Notes: generated from the sequence alone by a model not told the origin. Positions 8,853 to 19,723 are shown, numbered from the stretch's first letter. The stretch: 64,000 nt of DNA from Gillisia hiemivivida (GCF_007997295.1 NZ_VORY01000004.1:1-64000); one strand, 5' to 3'. Program-made: numbers and translations.

Positions 8853-8860
8853 TACCTTTG
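8853..8860 (+). promoter_or_regulatory. Minus-7 box of the uvrA promoter
   Basis: TACCTTTG fits the Bacteroidota consensus TAnnTTTG. The expected start of transcription is close to 8867, leaving a leader of about 11 nt before the ATG at 8878. No well-spaced minus-33 TTG was found. Confidence 0.45.
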
Positions 8861-8877
8861 CCAACTTGACAAAAAAT

Positions 8878-11715
8878 ATGGCTAAAGCTGAAGAAAACAT
8901 TGAGGTATTAGGGGCTCGCGTTCATAATTTAAAGAATATAGATGTTACGATTCCCCGCGAAAAATTAGTAGTTATAACCGGTCTCTCCGGATCTGGAAAA
9001 TCATCCTTAGCATTCGATACCATTTATGCTGAAGGACAGCGCCGTTATATTGAAACTTTTTCATCTTACGCAAGGCAATTCCTAGGCGGAATGGAGCGCC
9101 CAGATGTAGATAAAATTGAGGGCTTATCTCCCGTTATTGCTATAGAGCAAAAAACAACCAGTAAAAATCCAAGAAGTACTGTTGGTACTATTACCGAAAT
9201 ATATGATTTCCTAAGGCTGCTATTTGCCAGAACCGGGGATGCGTTTAGTTACAATACTGGAGAAAAAATGGTGAGTTATAATGATGAGCAAATCAAAGAG
9301 CTTATCATTAAAAACTTCATCGGTAAAAAAATAAGTATTCTAGCCCCAGTTGTACGATCCAGAAAAGGACATTATAGAGAATTATTTGAGCAAATAGCAA
9401 AACAAGGTTTTGTAAAAGTAAGAACCGATGGAGAAGTTCGGGATCTTATTAAGGGAATGAAACTCGATAGATACAAGATCCACGAAGTGGAAATTGTTAT
9501 TGATAGGCTTCAAATAGACGAAAATGCAGAATCTGATAAGCGCCTAGAAGAAAGTATAAAAACGGCCATGTATCATGGTGATGACGTACTAATGGTCTTA
9601 GAGCAAGATTCTAATGAAATTAGATATTTTAGTAGAAATCTAATGTGTCCTACTTCTGGAATCTCCTATCCTAATCCAGAACCAAATAATTTCTCATTCA
9701 ACTCTCCAAAAGGAGCATGTCCTAATTGCAACGGAATTGGAACTCTGCATAAAATTAATGTAGACAAGGTTATTCCGAAGAAAAACCTTTCCATTAAAAA
9801 TGGAGCTTTGGCACCACATGGTCCGCAAAAAAAGAACTGGATTTTCTCTCAACTGGAACTTATTGCTGAACGATTTGAATTTAAATTAAGTGATCCTATA
9901 GAGAAAATACCAGAAGCTGCGTTGGAAATGATCCTTTTTGGAGGTAAAGAAAAATTTTCTAAGCAATCTACTACTTTAGGTATCACCCGCGATTTTAAAA
10001 TTGATTTTGAAGGAGTTGCAACATTTATAGAGAACACTTATAATAATAACGAATCTACCTCTCTAAGACGTTGGGCAAAAGAATATATGGATAAAATAGA
10101 CTGTCCAGTATGTCACGGCAGTAGATTGCGTCAAGAATCGCTGTATTTTAAGATCAATAATAAAAATATTGCAGAATTAGCTAATAAGGATATTACTGAT
10201 CTTGCCAGCTGGTTTGCGAATTTAGAATCAAGCCTTTCAGAAAAACAATTAAAAATAGCTTCCGAAGTTATAAAAGAGATCCGGACTCGTTTACAATTCT
10301 TGATAGATGTTGGGCTTACCTATTTATCGCTGAATAGAAGTTCCAAATCCCTTTCTGGAGGAGAAGCTCAAAGAATTAGACTGGCCACACAAATTGGATC
10401 TCAGTTGGTTGGAGTGCTTTATATTCTAGATGAACCTAGTATTGGCCTACACCAACGTGACAATGATAAGCTGATTAATTCCTTAGAAGCGCTTAGAGAT
10501 ATTGGAAACTCTGTAATTGTTGTAGAGCATGATAAGGATATGATAGAGCGAGCAGATCATGTAATAGATATTGGTCCTAAAGCCGGAAAACATGGGGGAG
10601 AAATTATAAGCCAAGGGACTCCTGCACAAATAAAAGAGAGCAACACCATTACCGCTGCCTATCTTAATGGTACTATGGAGATCGAAGTTCCCAAAAAGCG
10701 AAGAAAAGGAAATGGGAAAAATATTACACTTAGCGGGGCTACAGGTAATAACTTAAAGGATGTCACTGTAAAGATCCCTTTAAGTAAAATGATTGCAGTT
10801 ACAGGGGTTTCAGGAAGTGGAAAATCTACTTTGATCAACGAAACCTTGTACCCTATCATGAATGCCTTTTACTTTAATGGCGTTAAGGTTCCTATGCCTT
10901 ATAAAAGCATTAAAGGTCTAGACCATATAGATAAAGTAATAGATATTAACCAATCTCCTATTGGAAGAACACCTCGATCTAACCCTGCAACCTATACCGG
11001 GTTATTTTCTGAAGTGAGAAATTTGTTCGCTAAAACTCCTGAAGCTTTAATTAGAGGTTACAAACCTGGAAGATTCAGTTTTAATGTAAAAGGGGGAAGA
11101 TGTGAAACTTGCAGAGGTGGAGGCCTTCGGGTTATAGAGATGAATTTTCTACCAGATGTTTATGTAGAATGTGAAACCTGCCAAGGAAAAAGATTCAATA
11201 GAGAAACCTTGGAAATTCGTTACAAAGGGAAATCTATTTCAGATGTATTGGAAATGACGATTGAAGAGGCTACAGATTTCTTTGAATTGATTCCGAAGAT
11301 ATATAGAAAATTAAAAACAATGAGAGACGTAGGTTTAGGTTATATTACACTTGGCCAACAAAGTACTACGCTCTCTGGTGGGGAAGCCCAGCGAATTAAA
11401 CTATCGACAGAACTTTCTAAGCGCGATACCGGGAATACTTTTTATATATTAGACGAACCTACCACAGGTTTACATTTTGAAGACGTTCGAGTACTAATGG
11501 ACGTTCTCAATAAATTAGCAAACAAAGGAAATACGGTTCTTATCATTGAACACAATCTGGATGTTATTAAATTAGCCGACCATATTATTGATATAGGCTA
11601 CGAAGGTGGGAAAAATGGAGGTGAAGTAATTGTTACAGGAACTCCAGAAGTAGTTGCAAAACATAAGACAAGTTATACTGCACAGTATTTAAAAAAGGAA
11701 TTAAAAATTAAATAA
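8878..11715 (+). CDS. uvrA: Excinuclease ABC subunit A
   Basis: The damage-recognition ATPase of nucleotide excision repair, working with UvrB. The product is 945 residues, the normal length. It has two ABC modules with Walker A motifs [12 protein letters not shown] (about 35-46) and [13 protein letters not shown], and two signature motifs LSGGEAQRI. Zinc-finger cysteines are visible in [17 protein letters not shown] and the CETC pair ([16 protein letters not shown]). The frame is open back to a TTG at 8866, but that codon would sit on the predicted transcription start, so the ATG at 8878 ([12 protein letters not shown]) is preferred. It may be cotranscribed with the LOG-family gene close behind. 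Confidence 0.97.
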   Translation: MAKAEENIEVLGARVHNLKNIDVTIPREKLVVITGLSGSGKSSLAFDTIYAEGQRRYIETFSSYARQFLGGMERPDVDKIEGLSPVIAIEQKTTSKNPRSTVGTITEIYDFLRLLFARTGDAFSYNTGEKMVSYNDEQIKELIIKNFIGKKISILAPVVRSRKGHYRELFEQIAKQGFVKVRTDGEVRDLIKGMKLDRYKIHEVEIVIDRLQIDENAESDKRLEESIKTAMYHGDDVLMVLEQDSNEIRYFSRNLMCPTSGISYPNPEPNNFSFNSPKGACPNCNGIGTLHKINVDKVIPKKNLSIKNGALAPHGPQKKNWIFSQLELIAERFEFKLSDPIEKIPEAALEMILFGGKEKFSKQSTTLGITRDFKIDFEGVATFIENTYNNNESTSLRRWAKEYMDKIDCPVCHGSRLRQESLYFKINNKNIAELANKDITDLASWFANLESSLSEKQLKIASEVIKEIRTRLQFLIDVGLTYLSLNRSSKSLSGGEAQRIRLATQIGSQLVGVLYILDEPSIGLHQRDNDKLINSLEALRDIGNSVIVVEHDKDMIERADHVIDIGPKAGKHGGEIISQGTPAQIKESNTITAAYLNGTMEIEVPKKRRKGNGKNITLSGATGNNLKDVTVKIPLSKMIAVTGVSGSGKSTLINETLYPIMNAFYFNGVKVPMPYKSIKGLDHIDKVIDINQSPIGRTPRSNPATYTGLFSEVRNLFAKTPEALIRGYKPGRFSFNVKGGRCETCRGGGLRVIEMNFLPDVYVECETCQGKRFNRETLEIRYKGKSISDVLEMTIEEATDFFELIPKIYRKLKTMRDVGLGYITLGQQSTTLSGGEAQRIKLSTELSKRDTGNTFYILDEPTTGLHFEDVRVLMDVLNKLANKGNTVLIIEHNLDVIKLADHIIDIGYEGGKNGGEVIVTGTPEVVAKHKTSYTAQYLKKELKIK

Positions 11716-11734
11716 GATTTTGAACGATACAGAA

Positions 11735-12424
11735 ATGAGAGCTAAGCAAGGTAATAAAGCATGGAACGGAATTAAAACAAACGATTCTTGGGCTATTTTT
11801 AAAATAATGGGTGAATTCGTAAAAGGATATGAAAAGCTCAGTCAAATTGGACCTTGCGTCTCTATTTTTGGGTCTGCACGTACAAAACCAGATCAAAAAT
11901 ATTATAAATTAACTGAAAGGATCGCTCAAAAAATTGTGGATCATGGTTATGGTGTTATTACCGGGGGTGGACCTGGAATTATGGAAGCTGGAAATAAAGG
12001 AGCACATCTTGCCGGAGGAACTTCTGTAGGTTTGAATATTGAATTGCCTTTTGAACAACATGACAATCCTTATATAGATCATGATAAAAGTTTAGATTTC
12101 GATTATTTCTTTGTTAGAAAAGTGATGTTCGTAAAATATTCTCAAGGTTTTGTAGTTATGCCTGGTGGTTTTGGAACATTAGATGAGCTTTTTGAAGCAA
12201 TCACGCTAATACAAACAAATAAGATAGATAAATTCCCAATTATACTAGTTGGAACAGAATACTGGGGAGGATTAATTGATTGGATAAAGTCTACTTTATT
12301 GGCTGGCTTTCAGAATATTAGTGATGGCGATATAGATTTAGTTCAAGTTGTAGATACTGAAGATGAAGTAATAGCTATCCTTGATGATTTCTATGACGAA
12401 TATAATCTGAGCCCTAACTTTTAG
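11735..12424 (+). CDS. LOG-family nucleotide 5'-monophosphate phosphoribohydrolase
   Basis: A TIGR00730/LOG-family Rossmann protein of 229 residues, related to the enzymes that remove ribose phosphate from cytokinin or purine nucleotides; its bacterial substrate is uncertain. The two family motifs are visible: GGGPGIMEAGNKGA and PGGFGTLDELFEA. The frame can begin with a TTG at 11720; the ATG at 11735 (MRAKQGNKAWNG) is taken because ATG is more usual and still leaves 19 bp after uvrA. The gene is closely coupled to uvrA. Confidence 0.88.
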   Translation: MRAKQGNKAWNGIKTNDSWAIFKIMGEFVKGYEKLSQIGPCVSIFGSARTKPDQKYYKLTERIAQKIVDHGYGVITGGGPGIMEAGNKGAHLAGGTSVGLNIELPFEQHDNPYIDHDKSLDFDYFFVRKVMFVKYSQGFVVMPGGFGTLDELFEAITLIQTNKIDKFPIILVGTEYWGGLIDWIKSTLLAGFQNISDGDIDLVQVVDTEDEVIAILDDFYDEYNLSPNF

Positions 12425-12475
12425 GTTTAGGAAACTTAGAAATTCTTGTATTAATTTTTTAATTTATTTTGACCC

Positions 12476-15292
12476 TTGAAAATTAAATTAATTTCCTTTT
12501 TTATTATTGGTTTGTGCATAACTCATTTTAGTTTTGGGCAAACCAATATGGATATTATTGCGGTTTTGAATGATTCTACCCATACTTTTAATATTCAACA
12601 TAAAATTGAATATGAGAACTCTAGTCCAGACACCTTAATTTCAATTTATTTAAATGATTGGGCCAATAGTTATAAGGATAAGTCTACTCCTTTGGCAAAA
12701 CGTTTTGCTGAAGATTATATAAGAAGGTTTCATTTTGCTAAGACAGAAGAACGCGGAAACACTAGAATGTACAGTGTGTCTAATGCAAACCTGATGCCTT
12801 ATAATTGGGAAAGGCCAGTTGATGCAGCAGATATTATAAGAATAGATCTAGACAAGCCTTTATTGCCTGGAGAAAAACAAATAATAAATCTCTTATACTC
12901 TGTAAAAGTACCTTCAGATAAATTCACCAGGTATGGTTATGATGATGAAGGAAACTTCAAATTAAATTATTGGTATGTAACTCCTGCAGTTTACAAAAAG
13001 GGATGGCAAATATACAGTGATAAAAACTTAGGAAATCAATATACTCCTCCTGTAAACATTTCAATTAAGCTGTCTACCCGGCCATACTTATATATTGCAT
13101 CTCCATTAAAAACAGACAGATTAGTAACAGAAGACCTCTATAAGACCACCTATTTATCTGGAAAAAATAGTGTCTCTTCTCAACTATACTTAACCAAATC
13201 CTACAGGTTTGAATCTATACAAGCCAATAAAACAGAAATTATTTCAAATTTAGATGATGAAGGTTTAAGTAAGGAGATTAAAGCCACGCTTCTCTCCAGA
13301 ATTATGAAGTTCTTGGAAATTAGACTAGGAGAATATCCTCAAAGTTCTCTAATGGTTACTAGGGATGAATATTTAAATAACCCTGTTTATGGTCTCAACC
13401 AACTTCCAAGTTTTTTAAGACCTTTTCCTGATGGTTTTCAATATGACATTAAGCAGTTAAAAACCATAACCAATCAATTTGTAAAGAATACCATCCTTGT
13501 GAACCCTAGAAATGAACAATGGGTCTATGATGCATTGGTGGTCTCGCTAATGATGGATTATGTAGACGAATATTATCCTAACACGAAACTGCTAGGGAGT
13601 TTAAGTGATTTTCTTATTATTGAATGGTTTCACGCTTCAGATCTTGAATTCAATGATCAATATCCATTTATGTATTTACATATGGCTAGGAAGAATATAG
13701 ATCAGTCATTATCTACAGCTCAAGATTCTCTGGTAAAATTCAACAAGAATATTGGTAATGCATACAAGGCTGGAGCAGGATTAAAATACCTGGATGAATA
13801 TCTTCAATCTAATACCGTAAAAAAATCGATTTCAGAATACTATAAAAATTATGTTCTAAAACCATCTAGCGAGGAGGATTTCCTTAATATTCTTCAAAAG
13901 AACACAGAAAAAGATATTTCCTGGTTTAAGCAAGATTATGTTCGGACTAATGAAAAGATAGACTTTAAAATAAGCAAGCTAAAGAAAACCCCAGATTCTT
14001 TAAGGGTCACCATTAAAAATAAGAGAGATAATAATATGCCTATTTCTCTTTATGGCCTGAATGATGGAAAAGTTGTTTATAAAACTTGGGTAGGAAATAT
14101 CCAAGAAAGTAAGCAAGTGACCATTCCAAAAGATAGTATAGATAGACTTGCATTAAATTACGAAGGAGTTGTCCCAGAAGTTAATCAAAGAAATAATTAT
14201 AGAAGGGTAACTACCCTGCTTAATAAACCGGTACAATTTAGATTGTTTCAGGACATTGAAGATCCTAGATATAACCAATTCTTCTTTATGCCAGAATTTA
14301 ATTATAACCTATATGATGGGATTTCTATTGGTCCTAAACTGTATAACAAAACATTTTTGGATAAAAATTTTGAATGGAAGGTTTCTCCAAAATATGGTTT
14401 TACAAGCCAGACAATCGTTGGATCTGTTTCAGCAAATTATACGAACTATCTAGATGATGAAAACCTATTTGCCATGAAATTTGGGTTTGGAGGAAATCGT
14501 TTTTCTTATGGCTACAACTTGTTTTACGAAAAATTCACTCCTTTTGTGGGGCTTTATTTTAGAAATTCATACCTAAGAGATAATCAGCGGCAATCATTAA
14601 CTTTTAGAAATGTTAATGTAAAACAAGATATAGATCCTCTTGATCCGGTAGAGCAACCTAAATATAATGTGGTTAATTTGAGTTATAATTTTAGCGACAC
14701 CAACCTAATAGATTATTTTAGAGGAGGTGTAGATTATCAGATAGCCAAAAATTTCAGCAAGGTTTCTTTAACTTTGGAATACAGAAAATTATTTAAAAAC
14801 AATCAGCAATTAAATCTTAGATTCTTTGCAGGAACCTTTTTATTTAATGATGAAACAGATAACGACTACTTTAGTTTCGCATTAGATAGACCTTCAGATT
14901 ATTTATTTGATTATAACTACTACGGAAGAAGTCAAGATAGCGGATTATTCAGTCAGCAAATAATTGTTGCAGAAGGAGGTTTTAAATCTCAGTTAGAACC
15001 AGAATTTGCAAACCAATGGATCACTACTGCCAACGCTAGTACAAATCTTTGGAAATGGATCTATGCTTACGGTGATGTTGGTCTTGTGAAAAATGAAGGT
15101 TTTAAACCGAAATTTGTTTATGACTCGGGAATTCGAATGAGTTTTGTAGCCGATTATTTTGAGGTTTTCTTACCCGTTTATTCTAATCTTGGTTGGGAAA
15201 TAGGTCAAAAAGATTATGACCAAAAAATAAGGTTTATTGTAACTTTAGATATAAATACTCTTATAAGATTATTTACAAGAGAATGGTACTAA
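12476..15292 (+). CDS. M1-peptidase-like protein fused to outer-membrane beta-barrel, zinc motif lost
   Basis: 938 residues starting with TTG. This start is needed because it alone provides the signal peptide (MKIKLISFFIIGLC to FSFGQ). Residues about 25-250 look like the N-terminal beta domain of M1 aminopeptidases. Around 270-460 the pattern resembles the gluzincin catalytic domain, but where HExxH is expected the sequence reads KTITNQFVKN. The helix with the third ligand is recognisable as NEQWVYDALVVSLMMDY. From about 590 to the end the protein is beta-rich with aromatic alternation, ending in FTREWY, as in BamA-type outer-membrane barrels. I infer an outer-membrane protein with an inactive peptidase-like periplasmic part. 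The barrel call is moderate. Confidence 0.65.
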   Translation: MKIKLISFFIIGLCITHFSFGQTNMDIIAVLNDSTHTFNIQHKIEYENSSPDTLISIYLNDWANSYKDKSTPLAKRFAEDYIRRFHFAKTEERGNTRMYSVSNANLMPYNWERPVDAADIIRIDLDKPLLPGEKQIINLLYSVKVPSDKFTRYGYDDEGNFKLNYWYVTPAVYKKGWQIYSDKNLGNQYTPPVNISIKLSTRPYLYIASPLKTDRLVTEDLYKTTYLSGKNSVSSQLYLTKSYRFESIQANKTEIISNLDDEGLSKEIKATLLSRIMKFLEIRLGEYPQSSLMVTRDEYLNNPVYGLNQLPSFLRPFPDGFQYDIKQLKTITNQFVKNTILVNPRNEQWVYDALVVSLMMDYVDEYYPNTKLLGSLSDFLIIEWFHASDLEFNDQYPFMYLHMARKNIDQSLSTAQDSLVKFNKNIGNAYKAGAGLKYLDEYLQSNTVKKSISEYYKNYVLKPSSEEDFLNILQKNTEKDISWFKQDYVRTNEKIDFKISKLKKTPDSLRVTIKNKRDNNMPISLYGLNDGKVVYKTWVGNIQESKQVTIPKDSIDRLALNYEGVVPEVNQRNNYRRVTTLLNKPVQFRLFQDIEDPRYNQFFFMPEFNYNLYDGISIGPKLYNKTFLDKNFEWKVSPKYGFTSQTIVGSVSANYTNYLDDENLFAMKFGFGGNRFSYGYNLFYEKFTPFVGLYFRNSYLRDNQRQSLTFRNVNVKQDIDPLDPVEQPKYNVVNLSYNFSDTNLIDYFRGGVDYQIAKNFSKVSLTLEYRKLFKNNQQLNLRFFAGTFLFNDETDNDYFSFALDRPSDYLFDYNYYGRSQDSGLFSQQIIVAEGGFKSQLEPEFANQWITTANASTNLWKWIYAYGDVGLVKNEGFKPKFVYDSGIRMSFVADYFEVFLPVYSNLGWEIGQKDYDQKIRFIVTLDINTLIRLFTREWY

Positions 15293-15296
15293 GGCA

Positions 15297-15328
15297 ATAA
15301 TTGAAAAAATAATTTCAATTATATTTTA
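15297..15328 (+). terminator. AT-only terminator-like hairpin after the barrel protein
   Basis: The perfect 10-bp arms ATAATTGAAA (15297-15306) and TTTCAATTAT (15313-15322) are followed by ATTTT. The lack of GC pairs makes it weak. Confidence 0.4.
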
Positions 15329-15454
15329 AAGAACAAATAGAACACAGATTATTAGATTCATAATTAATCTTTAATTACAACTTAATAATTATCAATAGTT
15401 TAACTAATTCAATATTTTCTGCATTTTTATATTAATTATGCCAATTTCATTGAA

Positions 15455-15485
15455 TTGTTTTTACCCCTAGTTTTAGCTATATTTG
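15455..15485 (+). promoter_or_regulatory. Promoter of the branched-chain E1 fusion gene
   Basis: A minus-33 TTG at 15455-15457 and a minus-7 box TATATTTG at 15478-15485 are 20 bp apart, a good match to the Bacteroidota TTTG/TAnnTTTG promoter. Transcription would start near 15491, just before the ATG at 15507. Confidence 0.65.
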
Positions 15486-15506
15486 TAACAATTCAAACTT
15501 TATTTC

Positions 15507-17918
15507 ATGCAAAGCGAAACACAATCCAAAGAATCTATATCCTTCGAAGATTTTAAAACTCAGGTTTTAGAAGATTATAAAATTGCTGTTACTAGTAGAG
15601 AATGTAGTCTATTGGGAAGAAGGGAAGTTTTAACAGGAAAAGCAAAATTCGGGATCTTTGGGGATGGAAAGGAGATTCCGCAGCTTGCAATGGCTAAAGT
15701 TTTCAAAAATGGAGATTTCCGCTCTGGTTATTATAGAGATCAAACCTTTATGATGGCTATTGGCGAACTTAATATAGAGCAGTTCTTTGCAGGATTGTAT
15801 GGAAATACCAATATTGAGGACGAGCCAATGTCTGCAGGTAGACAAATGGGAGGACATTTTGCAACACACAGTTTGGAAGTAGATGGAAGCTGGAAAAACT
15901 TAATGCAACAAAAGAATTCCAGTGCAGATATCTCTCCTACTGCTGGGCAGATGCCAAGACTTCTTGGATTGGCTCAAGCTTCAAAAATATATAGAAATGT
16001 TGAAGGAATAGATGCCGAAAAATTTTCGGATAACGGAAATGAAATAGCTTGGGGAACCATAGGAAATGCAAGTACCAGTGAAGGTCATTTTTGGGAAACT
16101 ATAAATGCAGCCGGAGTTTTACAAGTACCAATGGTAATGAGTGTTTGGGATGATGAATATGGAATATCTGTTCACGCCAAACATCAAACTACTAAAGAGA
16201 ACATCTCAGAGATCCTTAAAGGTTTCCAAAGAGATGAAGAGAAAAAAGGATACGAAATTATTGTAGTGAATGGCTGGAATTATGTAGCGCTTGTAGAAGC
16301 TTATGACAGAGCTTCAAAAATAGCAAGAACTACCCACTCCCCTGTTCTTATTCATGTAAACGAACTTACGCAACCACAAGGTCACTCTACATCCGGTTCT
16401 CACGAGCGTTATAAAGATGAAGATAGATTGGCTTGGGAAAGAGAGTTCGATTGTAATGTAAAGTTTAAAGAATGGGTTCTTGAGAATAATTTTTCTACTG
16501 AAGAAGAATTAGATAATATAGATAAGGACATTAAAAAACAGGTAAGGGACGGGAAAAAAGCGGCTTGGACTGCTTATAGCCAACCCGTGAAAGATAAATT
16601 TTCAGACCTGCTGCCTTTTCTAGAAAATGCAGCTTCTCACAGTGAAAATAAGGATGCTATCGAATCTTTGATAAAAGAACTTTCCGAAATAAAAGATCCT
16701 CTCAAAAAAGATCTTCTGGTAGTTGCTAGAAAGAGTTTACGATATATGATCGGTTTAGAAAATACTGCGAAATCTGATCTAATAGAATGGATTGAAACTT
16801 ATACTTCTACTTCTCAACCAGAATATAGCAGTCATCTATATAGTGACTCTGCAAATAATGCACTTTCTATTCAGGAAGTTGAAGCAACCTATGATGAGGA
16901 TGCTAAAGATGTAGATGCCAGAATTATTTTAAGAGATAACTTCGATAAGATCTTCGCTAATAAACCTGAGACACTGATCTTTGGAGAAGATAGTGGAGCC
17001 ATTGGAGATGTTAATCAGGGTCTGGAAGGACTTCAGGAAAAATATGGAGAGCTAAGGGTTGCAGATGTTGGAATTCGTGAAGCAACTATCTTAGGCCAAG
17101 GTTTAGGAATGGCTATGAGAGGCTTACGTCCAATTGCTGAAATTCAATATTTAGATTATATTCTCTATGCCTTGCAAATAATGAGCGATGATCTTGCAAC
17201 TGTTCAATATAGAACTAAAGGAAAACAAAAAGCACCGCTAATTGTTAGAACCAGAGGTCATAGATTAGAAGGAATCTGGCATAGTGGATCCCCAATGGGA
17301 GCATTAGTACATTTATTAAGAGGTATTCATGTTTTGGTGCCTAGAAACATGACCAAAGCTGCTGGGTTTTACAATACTTTATTAGAAGCAGATGAACCTG
17401 CATTGGTAGTAGAATGCTTAAACGGATACAGACTTAAAGAGAAACTACCAAACAATTTTGGCGAGTTTAGAACTCCGTTAGGCGTTGTAGAAACAATCAA
17501 AGAAGGAAAAGATATCACCTTGGTTTCTTATGGCTCTACCTTAAGATTGGTGGAAGAAGCCGCGAAAGAATTAGAATTGGTTGGAATAAATGCTGAAGTG
17601 ATTGATGTTCAATCGCTTTTACCTTTCGATCTAAATAAGGACATTGTAAAAAGTGTGGCTAAAACCAACAGGCTTTTAGTTATAGATGAAGATGTTCCTG
17701 GTGGAGCTTCTGCCTACATTATGCAGGAAATTCTTGAGAATCAGAATGCATATATACACTTGGATAGCAAGCCGCAAACTTTAACTGCTAAAGAACATAG
17801 ACCTGCTTACGGAACCGATGGCGATTATTTCTCTAAACCTTCTACGGAAGATATTTATGAAAAAGTTTATGAGATCATGAACGAAGCGAATCCTTCTAAG
17901 TTTCCAAAGCTGAGATAG
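15507..17918 (+). CDS. 2-oxoisovalerate-type dehydrogenase E1, alpha and beta subunits fused
   Basis: A thiamine-diphosphate dependent E1 of a branched-chain 2-oxoacid dehydrogenase complex, converting valine, leucine and isoleucine oxoacids toward acyl-CoA. 803 residues: the alpha half is about 1-400, with a TPP-binding stretch AWGTIGNASTSEGHFWE and DDEYGISVHAKHQ. The beta half is about 455-803, with LIFGEDSGAIGDVNQGLEG, GLGMAMRGLRPIAEIQY and VIDEDVPGGASAYI. Fused E1 proteins of this type are common in Bacteroidota. No E2 or E3 gene is near. The acyl chains could feed iso-branched fatty acids, an inference. Confidence 0.9.
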   Translation: MQSETQSKESISFEDFKTQVLEDYKIAVTSRECSLLGRREVLTGKAKFGIFGDGKEIPQLAMAKVFKNGDFRSGYYRDQTFMMAIGELNIEQFFAGLYGNTNIEDEPMSAGRQMGGHFATHSLEVDGSWKNLMQQKNSSADISPTAGQMPRLLGLAQASKIYRNVEGIDAEKFSDNGNEIAWGTIGNASTSEGHFWETINAAGVLQVPMVMSVWDDEYGISVHAKHQTTKENISEILKGFQRDEEKKGYEIIVVNGWNYVALVEAYDRASKIARTTHSPVLIHVNELTQPQGHSTSGSHERYKDEDRLAWEREFDCNVKFKEWVLENNFSTEEELDNIDKDIKKQVRDGKKAAWTAYSQPVKDKFSDLLPFLENAASHSENKDAIESLIKELSEIKDPLKKDLLVVARKSLRYMIGLENTAKSDLIEWIETYTSTSQPEYSSHLYSDSANNALSIQEVEATYDEDAKDVDARIILRDNFDKIFANKPETLIFGEDSGAIGDVNQGLEGLQEKYGELRVADVGIREATILGQGLGMAMRGLRPIAEIQYLDYILYALQIMSDDLATVQYRTKGKQKAPLIVRTRGHRLEGIWHSGSPMGALVHLLRGIHVLVPRNMTKAAGFYNTLLEADEPALVVECLNGYRLKEKLPNNFGEFRTPLGVVETIKEGKDITLVSYGSTLRLVEEAAKELELVGINAEVIDVQSLLPFDLNKDIVKSVAKTNRLLVIDEDVPGGASAYIMQEILENQNAYIHLDSKPQTLTAKEHRPAYGTDGDYFSKPSTEDIYEKVYEIMNEANPSKFPKLR

Positions 17919-17940
17919 ACTTCAAAAAATCATACTTATA

Positions 17941-17976
17941 AAAAGCCCCGTTCTATAAATTAGAACGGGGCTTTTT
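17941..17976 (+). terminator. Strong bidirectional terminator after the E1 gene
   Basis: The 15-bp perfect arms AAAAGCCCCGTTCTA and TAGAACGGGGCTTTT flank a 5-nt loop and are followed by further T. Confidence 0.92.
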
Positions 17977-18000
17977 AATTCTTAAGAGTTTTCCCGTTTT

Positions 18001-18062
18001 TGTACCCCTAAGCGGAGTCGAAGGGTCTAAAAATAACATCTCGACTGCGCTCGATATGACAT
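18001..18062. repeat. Dispersed intergenic repeat, GTCGAAGGGTCT type
   Basis: The stretch contains GGAGTCGAAGGGTCT and, 17 bp on, TCTCGACTGCGCTCGATATGAC. The same word set (TGTCA, TCGAAGG, GTCTC, GGGATGACA) recurs in other gaps of this window, at 51.9, 52.0 and 56.4 kb. Confidence 0.6.
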
Positions 18063-18214
18063 TTATTTGAAAACAAGCTTGGTAAGAAGACGGATATAAA
18101 TAATTAGAAACATAATTCCTCAAGCTGTCTAATAAATAGAAGCATAGTTTAAATTTCCAAATTGAATTTGATGACTACTTAAAAATAAAATTGTACCAAG
18201 AAATAACCCCAAGC

Positions 18215-19723
18215 CTACATCCAACTTCGTGAATTTGATTCAATTTTATAAAACATATAATTTATATACGGGAGGATATTCTTGCTTACAGCTCTAAATG
18301 AAATATCTCCCCCAGCAGTATGAAAAATAATATTAACCAAGTTCCTTTTTTTATACCACAAAGGCTGAAATATACTTATGGATTGAGTTTTGTAGATCTC
18401 AAAACGCTTTTCTGTTTTATTCCAGACCCCTGATTTTTTATAAATAAAATCTTCAGAAATAATCAAGCTTAAGGATCTGAACATCAAAATCTGCCAGATT
18501 ACAGCAATTACGGTATATAAGCCGACCAGCAAAAGCCAGGATGAAAAAGATAAAGCATCCACAAAAAACACTACAAAATAACTTACCAGGGCAGGAATCA
18601 GCGCAATAATTAAGTGTCTCATCAGCAAGATCCTATCCGGCACAAAGGTTTCCTCAAAACCGCTGAGCTGGTCTGTATACAGGAATGAATTCACCTTCGC
18701 AACTGTAGCTTGATCCAGACCAGGAATTTTAATTTTACTTTTCTGAAGTTCATCTTCACTGTTTGCAAGTGAAATACGAACTTCATATAAATTCAGCCAT
18801 TTTTGGACAGGATTTGTGATCACCTGCAATAATTGCACACGCCTTGGCTGTAAAGAAATTTTCGTATTGGTTTTTAGGCCCATTTCCAATTCAAGACTCT
18901 CCTTAGTTTGAGTTAATTTTAAGTTGAAATATTTTATAAAAACTTCAGCGACAGTTATTAAAACACTCAGGAAGAGCACAATGACAGCAATGAACAAGAA
19001 AATGGAAACCGATTCCATAGGACCGGGCAATTCGTTTAAATATTCCTGAATGGTTTCAGAATGTTCCTCAGATACTGTTCTTACTTCATTGTAGATAGTA
19101 GAGAAAAATGCGACAATCAATATCAATCCCCGCAAATAATTAGTGCTTATTCCTATTTTTAGTAAAGTTAAAAAACTCAATTCGTGAGTCCAGAATTGCT
19201 TGTTAGGTGTTTCTCCGGTAGTTTCTGTATTGGTTATTTCTTCGGAATATTTGTCCTTTACCTTTATTAGAATAGCCAAAAGCTGGTTTGCATTTTCGTT
19301 GGAAATAGCCTTAATGCTAATTTCCTCCTTCTTGCTTCCAGCTGTTTCAATTACAAAACTGTTAACATTCAGAAGGCGCTGCAGAATGGAGCGTTTAATA
19401 TATACCTGCTGAATTCTATCAAAAGGGATCGCAATATCTTCTGTATTGAAGACTCCTTCCTGGAGCACAAATTCCTGATTTTCATAATCTATATGAAAAA
19501 GGAATCTGCGATAATACACATAGCTGTATATTAGAACCAGAACTGAAATCACTCCCGAACCTGTCACTATGTAAACTAGGCTTTCCACACTTGGTCCGGT
19601 GAATAAAAAATATACGATAATTGCCCAAAACCCTTTTAATAAATTAAAAATTCTGGTGAGAAAAATTAGAAGGATCCCAATTTCAGATTGCCTTTGCGGA
19701 ACTCCAAACAAATTAGAATTCAT
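18215..19723 (-). CDS. Bacterial PH-domain membrane protein, YdbT-like
   Basis: A 502-residue protein with several hydrophobic membrane segments (near 15-65, 185-215, 235-260 and 370-410) and repeated bacterial PH (bPH2) units. One is near 70-155 (HIDYENQEFVLQEGVFNTEDIAIPFDRIQQVYIKRSILQRLL). A second, NTKISLQPRRVQLLQV, is near 285-345, and a third, KKSGVWNKTEKRFEIYKTQSI, near 425-485. This matches YdbT-type proteins, which occur in pairs with a small YdbS-type partner, here the overlapping upstream gene. In Bacillus the YdbS/YdbT pair is linked to resistance to certain antimicrobial peptides; its role here is unknown. Confidence 0.85.
   Translation of the reverse strand: MNSNLFGVPQRQSEIGILLIFLTRIFNLLKGFWAIIVYFLFTGPSVESLVYIVTGSGVISVLVLIYSYVYYRRFLFHIDYENQEFVLQEGVFNTEDIAIPFDRIQQVYIKRSILQRLLNVNSFVIETAGSKKEEISIKAISNENANQLLAILIKVKDKYSEEITNTETTGETPNKQFWTHELSFLTLLKIGISTNYLRGLILIVAFFSTIYNEVRTVSEEHSETIQEYLNELPGPMESVSIFLFIAVIVLFLSVLITVAEVFIKYFNLKLTQTKESLELEMGLKTNTKISLQPRRVQLLQVITNPVQKWLNLYEVRISLANSEDELQKSKIKIPGLDQATVAKVNSFLYTDQLSGFEETFVPDRILLMRHLIIALIPALVSYFVVFFVDALSFSSWLLLVGLYTVIAVIWQILMFRSLSLIISEDFIYKKSGVWNKTEKRFEIYKTQSISIFQPLWYKKRNLVNIIFHTAGGDISFRAVSKNILPYINYMFYKIESNSRSWM

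Larger units (their letters stand above)
8405..8865. other. Divergent intergenic region between regulator and uvrA
   Basis: About 460 bp, AT-rich, no ORF. Several G-runs cluster in it: AGGGGGAATGGG near 8497-8508, ATGGGGTATTC near 8528-8538, ATGGGGGGG near 8552-8560, and the palindrome at 8575-8595. The uvrA promoter lies at the right end. Confidence 0.6.
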
